A stretch of 64,000 nt of DNA from Ramlibacter pinisoli (GCF_009758015.1 NZ_WSEL01000009.1:1413501-1477500); one strand, 5' to 3'; shown: positions 9,553 through 28,081, counted from the stretch's first letter. Numbers and translations: made by a program. Notes: a model not told the origin generated them from the letters alone.

Positions 9553-11286
9553 TCACCCGGCGTTGTTGCGCCGTGCTGCCGGTTCCGGCACGGTCTTGAG
9601 GATCTCGACCAGGGCGTCGAAATCCATCGGCTTGACCAGGTGCCGGTCGAAGCCGGCCTCCTTGGACCGCTTCAGGTCCTCGGGCTGGCCCCAGCCGGTG
9701 ATGGCGACCATGGTGCGCTTCTTGCCGCCGCGCTGCTGGCGCATGCGGCGGCACACGTCGTAGCCGTTCATGCCGGGCAGGCCGATGTCGAGCAGCACGA
9801 CATGGGGCGCGAACTTCTCCGCGACCTTCAGCGCGGCCTCGCCGTCGCCGGCCTGCCGCACCTCGTAGCCCATGGTGCCGAGCAGTTCGGCCAGCGTCTC
9901 GGCGGCATCCAGGTTGTCGTCGACCACCAGCAGGCGCAAGGCGCCGGTCGGCTCCTCCGCCTCCGTCCCGGCCTCCGGCTCGGCCGGCCGGGTGCCGTCG
10001 CCCGCGCGAGCGAGCGGCAGCACCACCTGGAACTTGCTGCCCTGGCCGACGCCGTCGCTGTAGGCGCGCACGATTCCGCCGTGCATCTGCACCAGCCGCT
10101 GGGTGAGCGACAGGCCGATGCCCAGCCCGCCACGCGAGCGCGAGATGGCCGTCTCGACCTGGGAGAACATCTCGAACACGCTCTCCAGCCGGTCGGGCGG
10201 AATGCCGATGCCGTTGTCGCGGATGGTGACCACGACGCCATCACGCTCCAGCGTGACGGCCAGCTCGATGCGCCCGCCGCTGTCGGTGTACTTGGAGGCG
10301 TTGTTCAGCAGGTTGGTGAACACCTGGGCCAGTCGCGTGCGGTCGCCGTCGACCACCAGCGTGTGGTCGGGCAGCAGAACGGCCAGGTCCTGCTGGCACT
10401 CCTGGACCATGGGCCGCACCGTCTCGATGGCGTCGGACAGCACGTCGTTGAGCGCGACGATCTCGCGCCGCAGCTCGATGCGGCCCTGGTTGATGCGGCT
10501 GACGTCCATCAGGTCGTCGATCAGGTGCGAGAACGAGCGCACCTGGCGGTCGATCAGGTCGGCCGCCCACTGCACCTTGGCGGGGTCCGGCTGCTGGCGC
10601 TTGAGCAGTTCGACCGCGTTGCGCACCGGCGCCAGCGGGTTGCGCAGCTCGTGCGCCAGCGTGGCCAGGAACTCGTCCTTGCGCCGGCTGGCCTCCAGCA
10701 GGCGCGCCTCGCTGGCCTCCAGGTCGCGGGTGCGCTCGGTCACCCGGCGGTCGAGCGACTCGTTCAGTTCGCTCAGCCGCTGTTCGGCGCGCCGGCGCTC
10801 GGCCACTTCGCCCAGCAGCAGGCGGTTGGCCTGCTCCAGCGCCCGCCCCTGCCGGTGCAGCTCGGCGAACATCGACACCTTGGAGCGCAGCACCGCGGGA
10901 TTGACCGGCTTGTGCAGGTAGTCGACGGCGCCGGTGCCGTAGCCCTCCAGGATGTGCTGGTCCTCGTTGTAGTAGGCCGTCAGGAAGATGATGGGGATGC
11001 GCGCGGTCTTGCGCCGCTCCTTGACCATGTGCGCGACCTCGAAGCCCGACATGCCGGGCATGCGCACGTCGAGGATGAGGAGCGCGAACTCGTCGGCCAT
11101 CAGCGCCAGCAGCGCCTCGTCGCCGGAGCTGGCGCGCACCAGCCGGTAGCCCGGATCGTCGAGCACCACCTCCAGCACCGCCAGGTTCTTGGGCTCGTCG
11201 TCGACGATCAGGATGTTGACCGGCTGCACGGCATCGCCGCGACCCTGGTCGCTGCCGGCGTGCGGTCCGGTGGGGGAAGTCGTCAT
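9553..11286 (-). CDS. Receiver-histidine kinase-receiver hybrid signalling protein
   Basis: Soluble 577-residue two-component protein. Domain order: N-terminal receiver (about 23-140, phosphoacceptor Asp73 in LDVRMPG), a coiled coil (about 145-205), HisKA with His212 in LAHELRNP, HATPase_c (about 310-425, with DNGIGIP and GGLGIGLS), and a C-terminal receiver (about 451-570, Asp500 in LDIGLPG). No membrane segment or output domain is seen, so it probably relays phosphate to another protein. It begins 13 bases after the stop of the giant poly-HAMP kinase gene, so the two are very likely one operon and one pathway. Confidence 0.92.
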   Translation of the reverse strand: MTTSPTGPHAGSDQGRGDAVQPVNILIVDDEPKNLAVLEVVLDDPGYRLVRASSGDEALLALMADEFALLILDVRMPGMSGFEVAHMVKERRKTARIPIIFLTAYYNEDQHILEGYGTGAVDYLHKPVNPAVLRSKVSMFAELHRQGRALEQANRLLLGEVAERRRAEQRLSELNESLDRRVTERTRDLEASEARLLEASRRKDEFLATLAHELRNPLAPVRNAVELLKRQQPDPAKVQWAADLIDRQVRSFSHLIDDLMDVSRINQGRIELRREIVALNDVLSDAIETVRPMVQECQQDLAVLLPDHTLVVDGDRTRLAQVFTNLLNNASKYTDSGGRIELAVTLERDGVVVTIRDNGIGIPPDRLESVFEMFSQVETAISRSRGGLGIGLSLTQRLVQMHGGIVRAYSDGVGQGSKFQVVLPLARAGDGTRPAEPEAGTEAEEPTGALRLLVVDDNLDAAETLAELLGTMGYEVRQAGDGEAALKVAEKFAPHVVLLDIGLPGMNGYDVCRRMRQQRGGKKRTMVAITGWGQPEDLKRSKEAGFDRHLVKPMDFDALVEILKTVPEPAARRNNAG

Positions 11287-11299
11287 GCCTGTTGCTGTC

Positions 11300-18457
<7,158 letters not shown>

Positions 18458-18772
18458 GGGCGACGTCGTTGTTCTGGCTCGGCCGTGAGCGAACTGGACA
18501 AAACCGCGGCCCGACAAGGGCATGCCACGGATGAGCCAGACTGCCGAGCTTGGCGGTGGCCGCCTAGTGTCGGCCCGCGAGTCGTGACAACATGTAGGAC
18601 GATTCCGATAACGACCAACCAGTCGCCCTCTGACCGGGGATGCTGTGCTATGGACCCTCCCGTGTGTCGCGCGTCCGCATCGTTGGCGCGCAGTCGGTCC
18701 CCTGAGTCAGGGAAACCCCGGATCCGTTGGCAGCGGGTCATCCAACAGGTCGCGCCCGCACAATCACGCCCC
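18458..18772. other. Intergenic region between divergent poly-HAMP kinase and binding-protein genes
   Basis: About 315 bases separating two divergent genes. The first 66 bases could be coding if the kinase starts at the upstream ATG. A TTGTCA hexamer on the minus strand (18585-18590) could be part of a promoter for the kinase operon, but its matching -10 box is poor. No repeat, hairpin terminator or RNA gene was recognised. Confidence 0.5.
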
Positions 18773-19534
18773 ATGATCCGACGCCTCGCCCTCACCGTCC
18801 TGGCAGCCCTGGCGGCCACGGCTGCGCCCGCCTGGGCGGCCGACCTCCGGGTGCTGACCGCCGGCGCCTTCAAGCAGGTGCTGGTGGCTGCCCAGCCCGA
18901 GTTCGAGCGGCGCACCGGCCACCGGCTGCTGATCGACAACGACACCGCCGGCGCGCTGCAGCGTCGCATCACGGCCGGCGAGGCATTCGACCTGGTGGTC
19001 TCCAGCCCGGCCTCGCTGCAGCCGCTGCGCCAGGCCGGCAAGCTGGCCGAAGAGGCGCCGCCACCGCTGGCACGGGTGGGCATCGGCGTGGCCGTCAAGC
19101 CCGGCACGCCGGTGCCGCCGCTGGCCAGCGTCGACGACTTCCGCCGCCTGCTGCTGCAGGCCCGGTCGGTCGCGATGATCGATCCGGCGGCTGGCGGCTC
19201 CAGCGGCATCTACCTCGCGCAACTGTTCGAGCAGTGGGGCATCGCGCCCCAGGTGAAGGCCAAGGCGGTGCTGGTGCCGGGCGGGCTGGTCGCCGAGCGC
19301 GTGATGAATGGCCAGGCCGAGGTGGCCGTGCACCAGATCAGCGAAATCCTGGCGGTGCCCGGCGCCGTGCTGGTCGGGCCGCTGCCGGCCGAGATCCAGA
19401 ACTACACCGTGTATGCCGGCGCCATCGGCGCGCAGGCCAGGGACCCGGCGGCGGCGCGGCAGCTGCTCGACACGCTGCGCGGACCGGGTCTGGCCGGGCT
19501 GCTCCAGGCCAAGGGCATGGAACCCGTGCACTGA
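18773..19534 (+). CDS. ModA-like extracytoplasmic substrate-binding protein
   Basis: Periplasmic solute-binding protein, 253 residues, of the molybdate/sulfate-binding (PBP type II) family. The signal peptide ends AWA about residue 22 and the mature protein starts DLRVLTAGAFKQVL, where ModA proteins have VFAAASL. The motif DPAAGGSSGIYLAQLF lies in the second lobe. The canonical oxyanion-binding serines are not clearly conserved, and no permease or ATPase gene is adjacent, so transport of molybdate is doubtful. Orphan proteins of this kind are common in Burkholderiales. The dipeptidase gene follows after 16 bases, probably in one operon. Confidence 0.75.
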   Translation: MIRRLALTVLAALAATAAPAWAADLRVLTAGAFKQVLVAAQPEFERRTGHRLLIDNDTAGALQRRITAGEAFDLVVSSPASLQPLRQAGKLAEEAPPPLARVGIGVAVKPGTPVPPLASVDDFRRLLLQARSVAMIDPAAGGSSGIYLAQLFEQWGIAPQVKAKAVLVPGGLVAERVMNGQAEVAVHQISEILAVPGAVLVGPLPAEIQNYTVYAGAIGAQARDPAAARQLLDTLRGPGLAGLLQAKGMEPVH

Positions 19535-19550
19535 TCGGGCCGAGGCGGCC

Positions 19551-20621
19551 ATGACCCAGCTGCTCGACCGCCGCCGCTTCGCCCTGCTCGCCGGGGCCGC
19601 GCTGTTCGGCAGCAGCCTGCCCGGCCGTGCGCAAGCGCCGGCGCCGCGGCCGCGCATCGCCGACATGCATTCGCACCTGGGCTTGCTCAAGCCGGTGCCG
19701 GACGTCCGGCTGCGCGAGCAGATGGAGGCCACCGGCACCGGCCTGGTGGCCTGGGCACTGGTGGACGACCAGCCGTGGATCCGCAGCACCGGGGCCGGCA
19801 TCGCCCAGGTCGGCGAGCCGCGGCCGGGTGACCTGTGGAACTGGTTCCTGCGCGAGTCCAGGGTGCTGGACGCGCGGCTGCTGCGCTGGGGCCTGCCCAA
19901 GGCGCTGACGCCGGCGGACGTGGATGCCGCCATGGCGGGCACGCCGCACGTGGTGATGGCCAGCGAGTCGGCCAACTTCCTCGAGGGCGACCCGGGGCGG
20001 CTGGCGCAGGCGCACGCGATGGGACTGCGCCACCTGCAGCTGGTCCACTACATCGCCTCGCCGCTGGGCGACCTGCAGACCACCGCGCCCCGCCACAACG
20101 GCATGCCCGCCGTGGCGCGGGAGGTGATCGAGGGCTGCCGCAAGCTCGGCATCCTGGTCGACCTGGCGCACAGCACGCCGGACTTCGTCGACCAGGCGCT
20201 CGAGGCCAGCCAGGCGCGCGTCGTGTGGTCGCATTCGTGGATCCGCGCGGCGGGCGGACGCTGGCAGGACTGGGGCTACATCGCCCGATCGCTGGCGCCG
20301 CAGCAGGCGCGCAAGATCGCCGCCCGCGGCGGCGTGATCGGCCTGTGGTCGGTGCGGGCGCGGCGCGACAGCAGCTACCCGATCTACAGCATCCGCGCCT
20401 ACGCCGACGAGATCGTGCGCATGGCCGACATCGTGGGACCGCAGGCCGTGGGCTTCGGCACCGACCTCGATGGCGCCGGGCCCGACCCGGTGCTGGCCAC
20501 CTACGCCGACCTGCGCGAGGTGGTGAACCTGCTGGTGCAACGCGGCCTGCCCGAGGCGATGCTGGAAGGCATCTGCGGCGGCAACTACGCGCGGGTGCTG
20601 AAGCAGGCCATGGCGGCCTGA
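19551..20621 (+). CDS. Exported M19-family (membrane dipeptidase-like) hydrolase
   Basis: Zinc-dependent dipeptidase-like protein of the peptidase M19 family, 356 residues, close to the family length. The N-terminus, DRRRFALLAGAALFG, followed by GRAQA, looks like a twin-arginine signal, so export in folded form is likely. DMHSHLG (about 38-44) provides the first two metal ligands, LVDLAHS a later one, and the C-terminal GFGTDLDG motif is typical. Physiological substrate is unknown; D-amino-acid-containing dipeptides or beta-lactam-like rings are handled by relatives. It is co-directional with the preceding binding-protein gene. Confidence 0.85.
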   Translation: MTQLLDRRRFALLAGAALFGSSLPGRAQAPAPRPRIADMHSHLGLLKPVPDVRLREQMEATGTGLVAWALVDDQPWIRSTGAGIAQVGEPRPGDLWNWFLRESRVLDARLLRWGLPKALTPADVDAAMAGTPHVVMASESANFLEGDPGRLAQAHAMGLRHLQLVHYIASPLGDLQTTAPRHNGMPAVAREVIEGCRKLGILVDLAHSTPDFVDQALEASQARVVWSHSWIRAAGGRWQDWGYIARSLAPQQARKIAARGGVIGLWSVRARRDSSYPIYSIRAYADEIVRMADIVGPQAVGFGTDLDGAGPDPVLATYADLREVVNLLVQRGLPEAMLEGICGGNYARVLKQAMAA

Positions 20622-20685
20622 CGCGCCCTCGCCGGCGAGTGGTGGATCGCGGCCAGGTCGTTCGACTCGCCGATGCCCAGCACCC

Positions 20686-21654
20686 TCACGCCGGCCTCCG
20701 CACCACCAGCGCGACGGCGGCGATGCGCTCGGCGCGGGCGTAGGCGGGCTCGAGCAGTTCCTCGCCGAACACGTCGGGGTCGATCTCGCGGTAGCGCCAC
20801 GGCCAGCCGCGCAGGTCCAGCGTCGGGCGCAGCGATTCGAGCAGCGGGTCGCGGCCGCCGACGATCGCGGCGCCGGTGTAGAGCACCAGGCGGCCGCCCG
20901 GCGCCAGCCGCGGCAGGCCTTCACGCACGATGCGTTCGGACAGACCGACGCCCCAGTCGCCGCCGCCGTGCCGGTAGGTGCGCTGCGCGGCATCGTTCAG
21001 GTACGGCGGGTTCGCCACCACCAGGTCGAAGTCGCCCTGCACCGCCTGGAACAGGTCGCCCAGCGCGAAGGCCACCCGGGTGCGGCCGGCCAGCGCCGCG
21101 TTGGCGGCCGCGAAGCGCAGGGCGCGCGGATTGATGTCGGCCAGCACCAGGCGCGGCTGCAGCCCGTCGCAGGCCTGCGCGGCCACCAGCCCGCCCGGCC
21201 CCGCGCCGCAGCCCAGGTCGAGGATGCGGGCGCCGTGGCGCAGCGGTTCGCGCTGCAGCTCGGCCAGCACCAGGTCGGCGAAGCGCACGGTGTCGGGGCC
21301 GAAGAACACGGCGTCGGGGTCGGTGGTCGGGTAGCCCGAATGCGCGTACAGGCCGCCGGCGAGGGTGGCGTACCGCACCCGGCTGCGCAGCAGGCCGCCC
21401 GGCTCCTCGGCCAGCAGCCGGGCCGACCGCAGCAGCACCATGGCCTCCTCCGGCAGCAGGCCGGGCGCGAACGGACGGCTCCAGCCGAACACGTCGCGCA
21501 GGGTGTGGGCAAGCTGGGCCTCGGGCCGCGCGTTCACGCGCGCCTGGGTGGCCGGCGTCACGGTCGTGAAGGCGTACCCGGCGCCCAGCAATCGCCGCCC
21601 CATGGCGATCAGCGCATCGGTGAGGGCCAGGTCGGAAGTGACGGACGCGTTCAT
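20686..21654 (-). CDS. Class I SAM-dependent methyltransferase with NPPY motif
   Basis: Methyltransferase of 322 residues. The Rossmann motif I is ILDLGCGAGPGG (about 144-155) and motif IV is VVANPPYLND, the NPPY signature of enzymes that methylate planar amide or amino groups in glutamine, adenine or guanine (PrmC/HemK/RlmG-like). The N-terminal third is a helical substrate-recognition part resembling that of PrmC-like enzymes but not diagnostic. Its start overlaps the stop of a small upstream reading frame as ATGA. The target, protein or RNA, cannot be told from sequence. Confidence 0.82.
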   Translation of the reverse strand: MNASVTSDLALTDALIAMGRRLLGAGYAFTTVTPATQARVNARPEAQLAHTLRDVFGWSRPFAPGLLPEEAMVLLRSARLLAEEPGGLLRSRVRYATLAGGLYAHSGYPTTDPDAVFFGPDTVRFADLVLAELQREPLRHGARILDLGCGAGPGGLVAAQACDGLQPRLVLADINPRALRFAAANAALAGRTRVAFALGDLFQAVQGDFDLVVANPPYLNDAAQRTYRHGGGDWGVGLSERIVREGLPRLAPGGRLVLYTGAAIVGGRDPLLESLRPTLDLRGWPWRYREIDPDVFGEELLEPAYARAERIAAVALVVRRPA

Positions 21655-21839
21655 CGCGGACCAGCGCCGCGCGGCGGGCGGTCACCGGCGCGCCGGCGCG
21701 GTGTGGCGGGATCGGGGTCCGGGGGCGCCGGTGCGCGACGCTCGTTCCAGCCGGCGGTGGGCGGGAACGGATCGTCCGCCGATTCGGGCCGCGCCTTGCG
21801 CGCGCGCGGGCGCAGGGTGAACAGGGCACCGAAGCTCAT
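21651..21839 (-). CDS. Small basic Pro/Arg-rich hypothetical protein
   Basis: Possible 62-residue protein opening MSFGALFTLRPRARK and otherwise Pro/Arg/Asp-rich. In favour: a GGAG ribosome site about six bases before the ATG, and a stop that overlaps the methyltransferase start as ATGA, a coupling pattern common in this window. Against: low-complexity composition of the kind that arises by chance in GC-rich DNA, and no recognisable domain. It may only act as a leader for translation of the methyltransferase. Confidence 0.35.
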   Translation of the reverse strand: MSFGALFTLRPRARKARPESADDPFPPTAGWNERRAPAPPDPDPATPRRRAGDRPPRGAGPR

Positions 21840-21970
21840 GCGGGCTCCGGGCGGTCGAGGGTGCAGGAACGGGGCCGCATGGTGGCACGCTACCCAGGCG
21901 GCGATGGCCCGGCTGTAGGCGCGCGGCGCAAGCGGGCCGCCGGCGCCGCCTGCAAGCCCAGGCGCCGGCG

Positions 21971-22282
21971 TCAGGCCGGCCGTGGGGTGAAGCCGGCCAG
22001 CCAGCCGCGCCGGCGCGGCGGCGACGGTCGGGCCACTTCGGCCACGTCGGTCGCCAGTTCCAGCACGGCGTCGTCCAGCGCGTAGACCAGGGCCCGGCGA
22101 CCGGGCGGCACCTCGAACGACTCCCCGGCCGCCAGCACGATGTCGCGCAGGTCGTCGTCCAGGGTCAGCCACAGCGTCCCGGCACCGGACGCCACGCGGG
22201 CGCCGGAGCGCTGCGGCACCTCGAGCAGGGTCGAGCGGGACATGGCAATACGGGCGGGAGTCGCGGTCACGGTGGCGGTCAT
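21971..22282 (-). CDS. DUF2917 domain-containing protein
   Basis: A 103-residue protein of the DUF2917 family, a small cupin-like beta fold found mainly in beta-proteobacteria. The visible core is ASGAGTLWLTLDDDLRDIVL followed by AAGESFEVPPGRRALVYAL. The start is fixed by a GAGGTG ribosome site a few bases upstream of the ATG. It diverges from a LysR-type regulator gene across a 70-base spacer, an arrangement that usually means the regulator controls it. Molecular role unknown. Confidence 0.78.
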   Translation of the reverse strand: MTATVTATPARIAMSRSTLLEVPQRSGARVASGAGTLWLTLDDDLRDIVLAAGESFEVPPGRRALVYALDDAVLELATDVAEVARPSPPRRRGWLAGFTPRPA

Positions 22283-22352
22283 GGGGCACCTCGCATGCAG
22301 AATGCGAATGACTATACTGAGTGCTCCCTCTAGCATCCAATCGCGGTTTCGC

Positions 22353-23342
22353 ATGCCTCACATGCAACCAACACATGCGAACACGTCCACGGCCGAAGCC
22401 ACCCTGCCGCGCTCGCGGCAGCTGCGGCTGGACCTGCTGCAGGCGTTCGAGGCCGCCGCCCGCCACCTGAGCTTCACCCGGGCGGGCACCGAGCTGGCCC
22501 TGTCGCAGCCGGCCATCAGTCGCCAGATCCAGCAGCTGGAGGCCTCCCTCGGCACGCCGCTGTTCGAGCGCCGCCACCGGGCGCTGGTGCTGACCGAGGC
22601 CGGGCGGGTGATGCAGCGGGCCGTCGACGACAGCCTGGAGCGCCTGCGCGACGCCGCCGCGCGGGTGCGCGGCAGCGCGGCGCCCAGCCAGGTGGCGATC
22701 ACCTGCACGCCGGGCTTCGCCTCGTTCTGGCTCATCCCGCGCCTGCCGCGGTTCACGGCCGCTTTCCCCGCCGTCGACGTGCGCATCTCGGCCTCGCTGG
22801 CCATCGTCGACCTCGAGCGCAGCGACGTCGACTTCGCCGTGCGTTTCGTGCCGATCGAGCAGGGCCGCGGTCCGCGCCTGTTCGAGGAGGAAGTGCAGCC
22901 CATGTGCGCTCCCTCGTTGCTGCGCGACCGGTCGCGGCCGCTGCGCTCCCCGGCCGACCTGGTCGAGCAGACGCTGCTGACCATCGACATGACCGGCGCC
23001 CCGCTCACCGTCGACTGGGAGCCGTGGTTCCAGCTGATGGGCTTGCGCGACGTGCGCATGGCCCACACCATGCGGTTCACCCACTACACCGAGGCGGTGG
23101 CCGCCGCCGTCGCCGGGCAGGGGGTGGTGATCGGCCGGCTGCCGCTGCTGGCCGACCTGGTGCGGCGCAAGCAGCTGGTGGCGCCGTTCCGCACCCCGGC
23201 CGCCTCGCGCCGCGGCTACTTCCTCACCCCCGCGCCGCGGGCCGCGCGCAACCCGCACGCGCTCGACTTCATGCGCTGGCTGCAGTCGGAGGCCGAACAG
23301 GCCCAGGCCGGCGCCGATCCCGCCACCACCCCAAGGAGATGA
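22353..23342 (+). CDS. LysR-family transcriptional regulator (GcvA-like)
   Basis: DNA-binding regulator of 329 residues. The N-terminal helix-turn-helix (about 28-87) reads LLQAFEAAARHLSFTRAGTE then ALSQPAISRQIQQLE, typical of the GcvA subgroup; a LysR substrate-binding domain fills the rest. A second in-frame ATG nine bases on is equally usable. It diverges from the DUF2917 gene; the shared spacer contains TATACT at 22313-22318, a good -10 box for this gene, and two GCATGC palindromes. The SRPBCC gene follows after two bases and is probably co-transcribed. Effector unknown. Confidence 0.88.
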   Translation: MPHMQPTHANTSTAEATLPRSRQLRLDLLQAFEAAARHLSFTRAGTELALSQPAISRQIQQLEASLGTPLFERRHRALVLTEAGRVMQRAVDDSLERLRDAAARVRGSAAPSQVAITCTPGFASFWLIPRLPRFTAAFPAVDVRISASLAIVDLERSDVDFAVRFVPIEQGRGPRLFEEEVQPMCAPSLLRDRSRPLRSPADLVEQTLLTIDMTGAPLTVDWEPWFQLMGLRDVRMAHTMRFTHYTEAVAAAVAGQGVVIGRLPLLADLVRRKQLVAPFRTPAASRRGYFLTPAPRAARNPHALDFMRWLQSEAEQAQAGADPATTPRR

Positions 23343-23344
23343 CC

Positions 23345-23740
23345 ATGGCCAGCCTTCGCCACGAGATCGCCGTCGCCGCCGCACCCGCCGCCGCCTGGGA
23401 TGCGGTGCGCGACTTCGGCGCCCTGCCGACGCGCCTGGTGCCCGGCTTCGTGACCGCCAGCGCGCCGGAGGACGAGGGGGCGGTGCGCCGCCTGACCTTC
23501 GCCAACGGCCTGCAGCTGCGCGAGCGCCTGGTGACCTGCGACGACGCCGCACGGCGCCTGGTCTACACCGCCATCGACGGCCGCACCACGCACTACAACG
23601 CCGCGGTGCAGGTGCAGGACGCACCCGGCGGCGGCAGCCTGCTGGTGTGGACCGTCGACCTGCTGCCGGACGCGCTGGCGCCGGCCATCGACGCCATGAT
23701 GGCCCTGGGCACGCAGGCGATGCGGCGCGCACTGGGCTGA
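23345..23740 (+). CDS. SRPBCC-family (polyketide cyclase/START-like) protein
   Basis: Small 131-residue protein with the SRPBCC helix-grip fold: it opens with a basic strand and AAPAAAWDAVRDFGALP, continues with the family strand-turn pattern RERLVTCDDAARRLVYT, and ends in a long C-terminal helix. Such proteins bind hydrophobic ligands or act as cyclases. The ATG has a strong AAGGAG site and lies almost on the LysR stop codon, so translation is likely coupled. Substrate unknown. Confidence 0.8.
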   Translation: MASLRHEIAVAAAPAAAWDAVRDFGALPTRLVPGFVTASAPEDEGAVRRLTFANGLQLRERLVTCDDAARRLVYTAIDGRTTHYNAAVQVQDAPGGGSLLVWTVDLLPDALAPAIDAMMALGTQAMRRALG

Positions 23741-23760
23741 GCCGCCCGCGCCCGCGCCGT

Positions 23761-25805
<2,045 letters not shown>

Positions 25806-25809
<4 letters not shown>

Positions 25810-26453
25810 GCGGGTGTCTCCTTCATCGTCCGGCGCGGGGCCGCGGCGGGAAGCTCGGGCACGCGCACGGCACCCAGCCCGCCCAGGAACAGGTCGGCCA
25901 CGATGGGCGCCATGGCGTCATGGTCGAGCGCGCCGTCCGGCTTCATCCAGGTGAACATCCAGTTGACCATGCCGAACAGCAGCATGGTGAGCGGCTTGTC
26001 CAGCGCGGCCTGCTTCAGGTCGGGGCGCAGCGCGCCGACCACGTCGGCGAAGGCGGCCACCACCTCGCGCTGGCGGTCCAGGATGCGCTCGCGGTCGGCG
26101 GCGTCCAGGAAGCGCACCTCGCCGGTCAGCACCCAGTGCGCATCCTGCGCGTCGGCGTACTCGGCGACGAAGCGCCGCACCAGCGCGCGCAGGCGGGCGC
26201 CGGGCTCCTGCGCCTCGGCGATGGCCTGGGCCACGATGCGCTGCAGGCGCTCGACGTGCGAGTCGGCGATGGAGAACAGCAGCGCGTCCTTGTCGCGGTA
26301 GTAGTGGTACAGCGTGGCCTTGGACAGGCCGCAGGCCTCGGCCACCTCGTTCATCGAGGTGGCCGCGTAGCCGCGCAGCGCGAACAGGTGCGCCGCCCGC
26401 GCGAGGATGGTCTCGCGCTGGTCGTCGTAGCCGGCGTGGCGTCCCCGGCCCAT
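25806..26453 (-). CDS. paaR: TetR-family regulator of phenylacetate catabolism (PaaR-like)
   Basis: Repressor of 215 residues. The N-terminal helix-turn-helix (about 10-56) reads ATSMNEVAEACGLSKATLYH, typical of TetR proteins; the rest is the helical ligand-binding domain. It starts immediately after the paaE stop and overlaps paaZ. TetR-type PaaR proteins of beta-proteobacteria are relieved by phenylacetyl-CoA. The inverted repeat overlapping the paaA promoter in this window is the likely target; that link is inference. Confidence 0.85.
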
Positions 26454-27542
26454 CTAGCGCTCGTCGAACGACAGCACCACCCGCTCGGTGACCGGGTGGG
26501 CCTGGCAGGTGAGGACGAAGCCGGCGGCGACCTCGTTCCTGTCGAGCGCGAAGTTGCGCTCCATGCGGACCTGGCCCTCGACCAGCTTGGCGCGGCAGGT
26601 GCCGCAGACGCCCGAGGTGCAGGAGAACGGCACTTCCAGCCCCGCGGCCGACGCGCAGTCGAGGATGCTGGGCTGGTCCTTGGTGAAGGTGATCTCGCGC
26701 TGCAGGCCGTCGCGCACGATGACCACCTTGGCCACCTCGGCGTCGCCGGGCCGCGCCTCGTGCATCACCGCGCCGACCGCGCCGGCGGCCTGCTGCGGCA
26801 CGCCGAAGCGCTCGATGTGGATGCGGTCCTCCGGCACGCCGGCGGCCAGCAGCGCGGCCTCGGCCTCGTCGTTCATCTGGAACGGGCCGCAGACGTAGGC
26901 GTGGTCGATCGAGGCGGCCGGCACCACGGTGCGCAGGAACACGCCCAGCTTGTCGCGGTCCATCACGCCCATGTTGAGCGGCGTGTCGGCGTGCTCGTCG
27001 GAGAACACGTGGTGCAGCACCAGCCGCGTCATGTGGCGGTCCTTCAGGTCCTCCAGCTCCTCCTTGAACATGGTGGAGCGCAGGCTGCGGTTGCCGTACA
27101 CCAGGGTGAAGCGGCTGCCCGGCTCGCGCGCCAGCACCGTCTTCATGATCGACAGGATGGGCGTGATGCCGCTGCCGCCCGCGATGCCCAGGTGGTGGCG
27201 CCGCGCGCCGGCCTCCAGCGGCACGAAGAAGCGCCCCTGCGGGGCCATCACGTGGATGGTGTCGCCGGGCTTGAGCGACTCGTTGATCCAGTTGGAGAAC
27301 ACGCCCCCGCGCACCTTGCGCACGCCGACCCGCAGCTCGCCCTCGTCCACGCCGGCGCAGATGGAATACGAGCGCCGCAGGTCCTGCCCGTCGATGTCCT
27401 TGCGCAGGGTGAGGTACTGGCCCTGGGTGAAGCCGAACACCGGCTGCAGCGACTCGGGCACGTCGAACGTGACGACCACGGCCTCGGGCGTGTCGGGCGT
27501 GACGCGGCGGACGGTCAGGGGGTGGAAGAGAGGTGTGGTCAT
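26454..27542 (-). CDS. paaE: Phenylacetyl-CoA 1,2-epoxidase reductase PaaE
   Basis: Electron-transfer subunit of the ring epoxidase, 362 residues. It has an FAD-binding domain (RRSYSICAG), an NAD(P)H-binding domain (GIAGGSGITPILS, YVCGPFQM) and a C-terminal plant-type 2Fe-2S ferredoxin with the CTSGVCGTCRAKL cluster motif plus a later Cys in VLTCQAHP. It feeds NADPH electrons to the PaaA diiron site. The ATG start is chosen for family length; a longer upstream frame overlaps paaD and is spurious. Confidence 0.95.
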   Translation of the reverse strand: MTTPLFHPLTVRRVTPDTPEAVVVTFDVPESLQPVFGFTQGQYLTLRKDIDGQDLRRSYSICAGVDEGELRVGVRKVRGGVFSNWINESLKPGDTIHVMAPQGRFFVPLEAGARRHHLGIAGGSGITPILSIMKTVLAREPGSRFTLVYGNRSLRSTMFKEELEDLKDRHMTRLVLHHVFSDEHADTPLNMGVMDRDKLGVFLRTVVPAASIDHAYVCGPFQMNDEAEAALLAAGVPEDRIHIERFGVPQQAAGAVGAVMHEARPGDAEVAKVVIVRDGLQREITFTKDQPSILDCASAAGLEVPFSCTSGVCGTCRAKLVEGQVRMERNFALDRNEVAAGFVLTCQAHPVTERVVLSFDER

Positions 27543-27571
27543 GGTGCTCGGCTGCGACCGGGAGTCCGCAA

Positions 27572-28081
27572 TCAGATCGGCTTGAAATACTCGAACGGCT
27601 CCAGGCAATCCAGGCAGCGGTACAGCGCCTTGCAGGCCGTCGAGCCGAACGCCGAGGTGCGTTCGGTGTGCGCACTGCCGCAGCGCGGGCAGGCGATGGC
27701 GGGCTGGCGGCGCACGATGCGGACGGGCTGGTAGCCCTCGGCGTCGGCGGGCCCCGGCGGGGCGATGCCGTACTCGTGCAGCTTGCGCCGGCCTTCGGCA
27801 CTGATCCAGTCGGTGGTCCAGGCCGGCGCGCGGCGCAGGGTGGCCCGCGCCGGTCCCAGGCCCTGGGCATGCAGGGCGTCCAGCACGCCGCGCTCGATCA
27901 CCTCGGTGGCCGGGCAGCCGGAGTAGGTGGGCGTGAGCACCACCTCCAGCTCGGCGCCGTGGTCGACCACGTCGCGCACGATGCCCAGGTCGCGCACCGA
28001 CAGCGCCGGCACCTCGGGATCGGGCACCTCGTCCAGCGCCGCCCAGGCGCGCTCGACACGGCTGGCGAGGACGGCGCTCAC
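27572..28081 (-). CDS. paaD: Epoxidase maturation protein PaaD (MIP18-type)
   Basis: A 169-residue protein of the DUF59/MIP18 family with a C-terminal zinc-ribbon-like segment (CPRCGSAH and CLDCLEPFEYF). The N-terminal part carries DPEVPALSVRDLGIVRDV and the conserved Cys in TYSGCPATE. PaaD is needed for assembly of iron-sulfur or diiron centres of the phenylacetyl-CoA epoxidase. The GTG start overlaps the paaC stop as GTGA; a second GTG three bases upstream cannot be excluded. Confidence 0.93.
   Translation of the reverse strand: MSAVLASRVERAWAALDEVPDPEVPALSVRDLGIVRDVVDHGAELEVVLTPTYSGCPATEVIERGVLDALHAQGLGPARATLRRAPAWTTDWISAEGRRKLHEYGIAPPGPADAEGYQPVRIVRRQPAIACPRCGSAHTERTSAFGSTACKALYRCLDCLEPFEYFKPI

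Noticed and set aside
18773..19534. Assignment as molybdate transporter ModA
   Set aside because: No ModB or ModC gene is adjacent and the usual oxyanion-binding serine pattern is not evident, so only a ModA-like fold is claimed.
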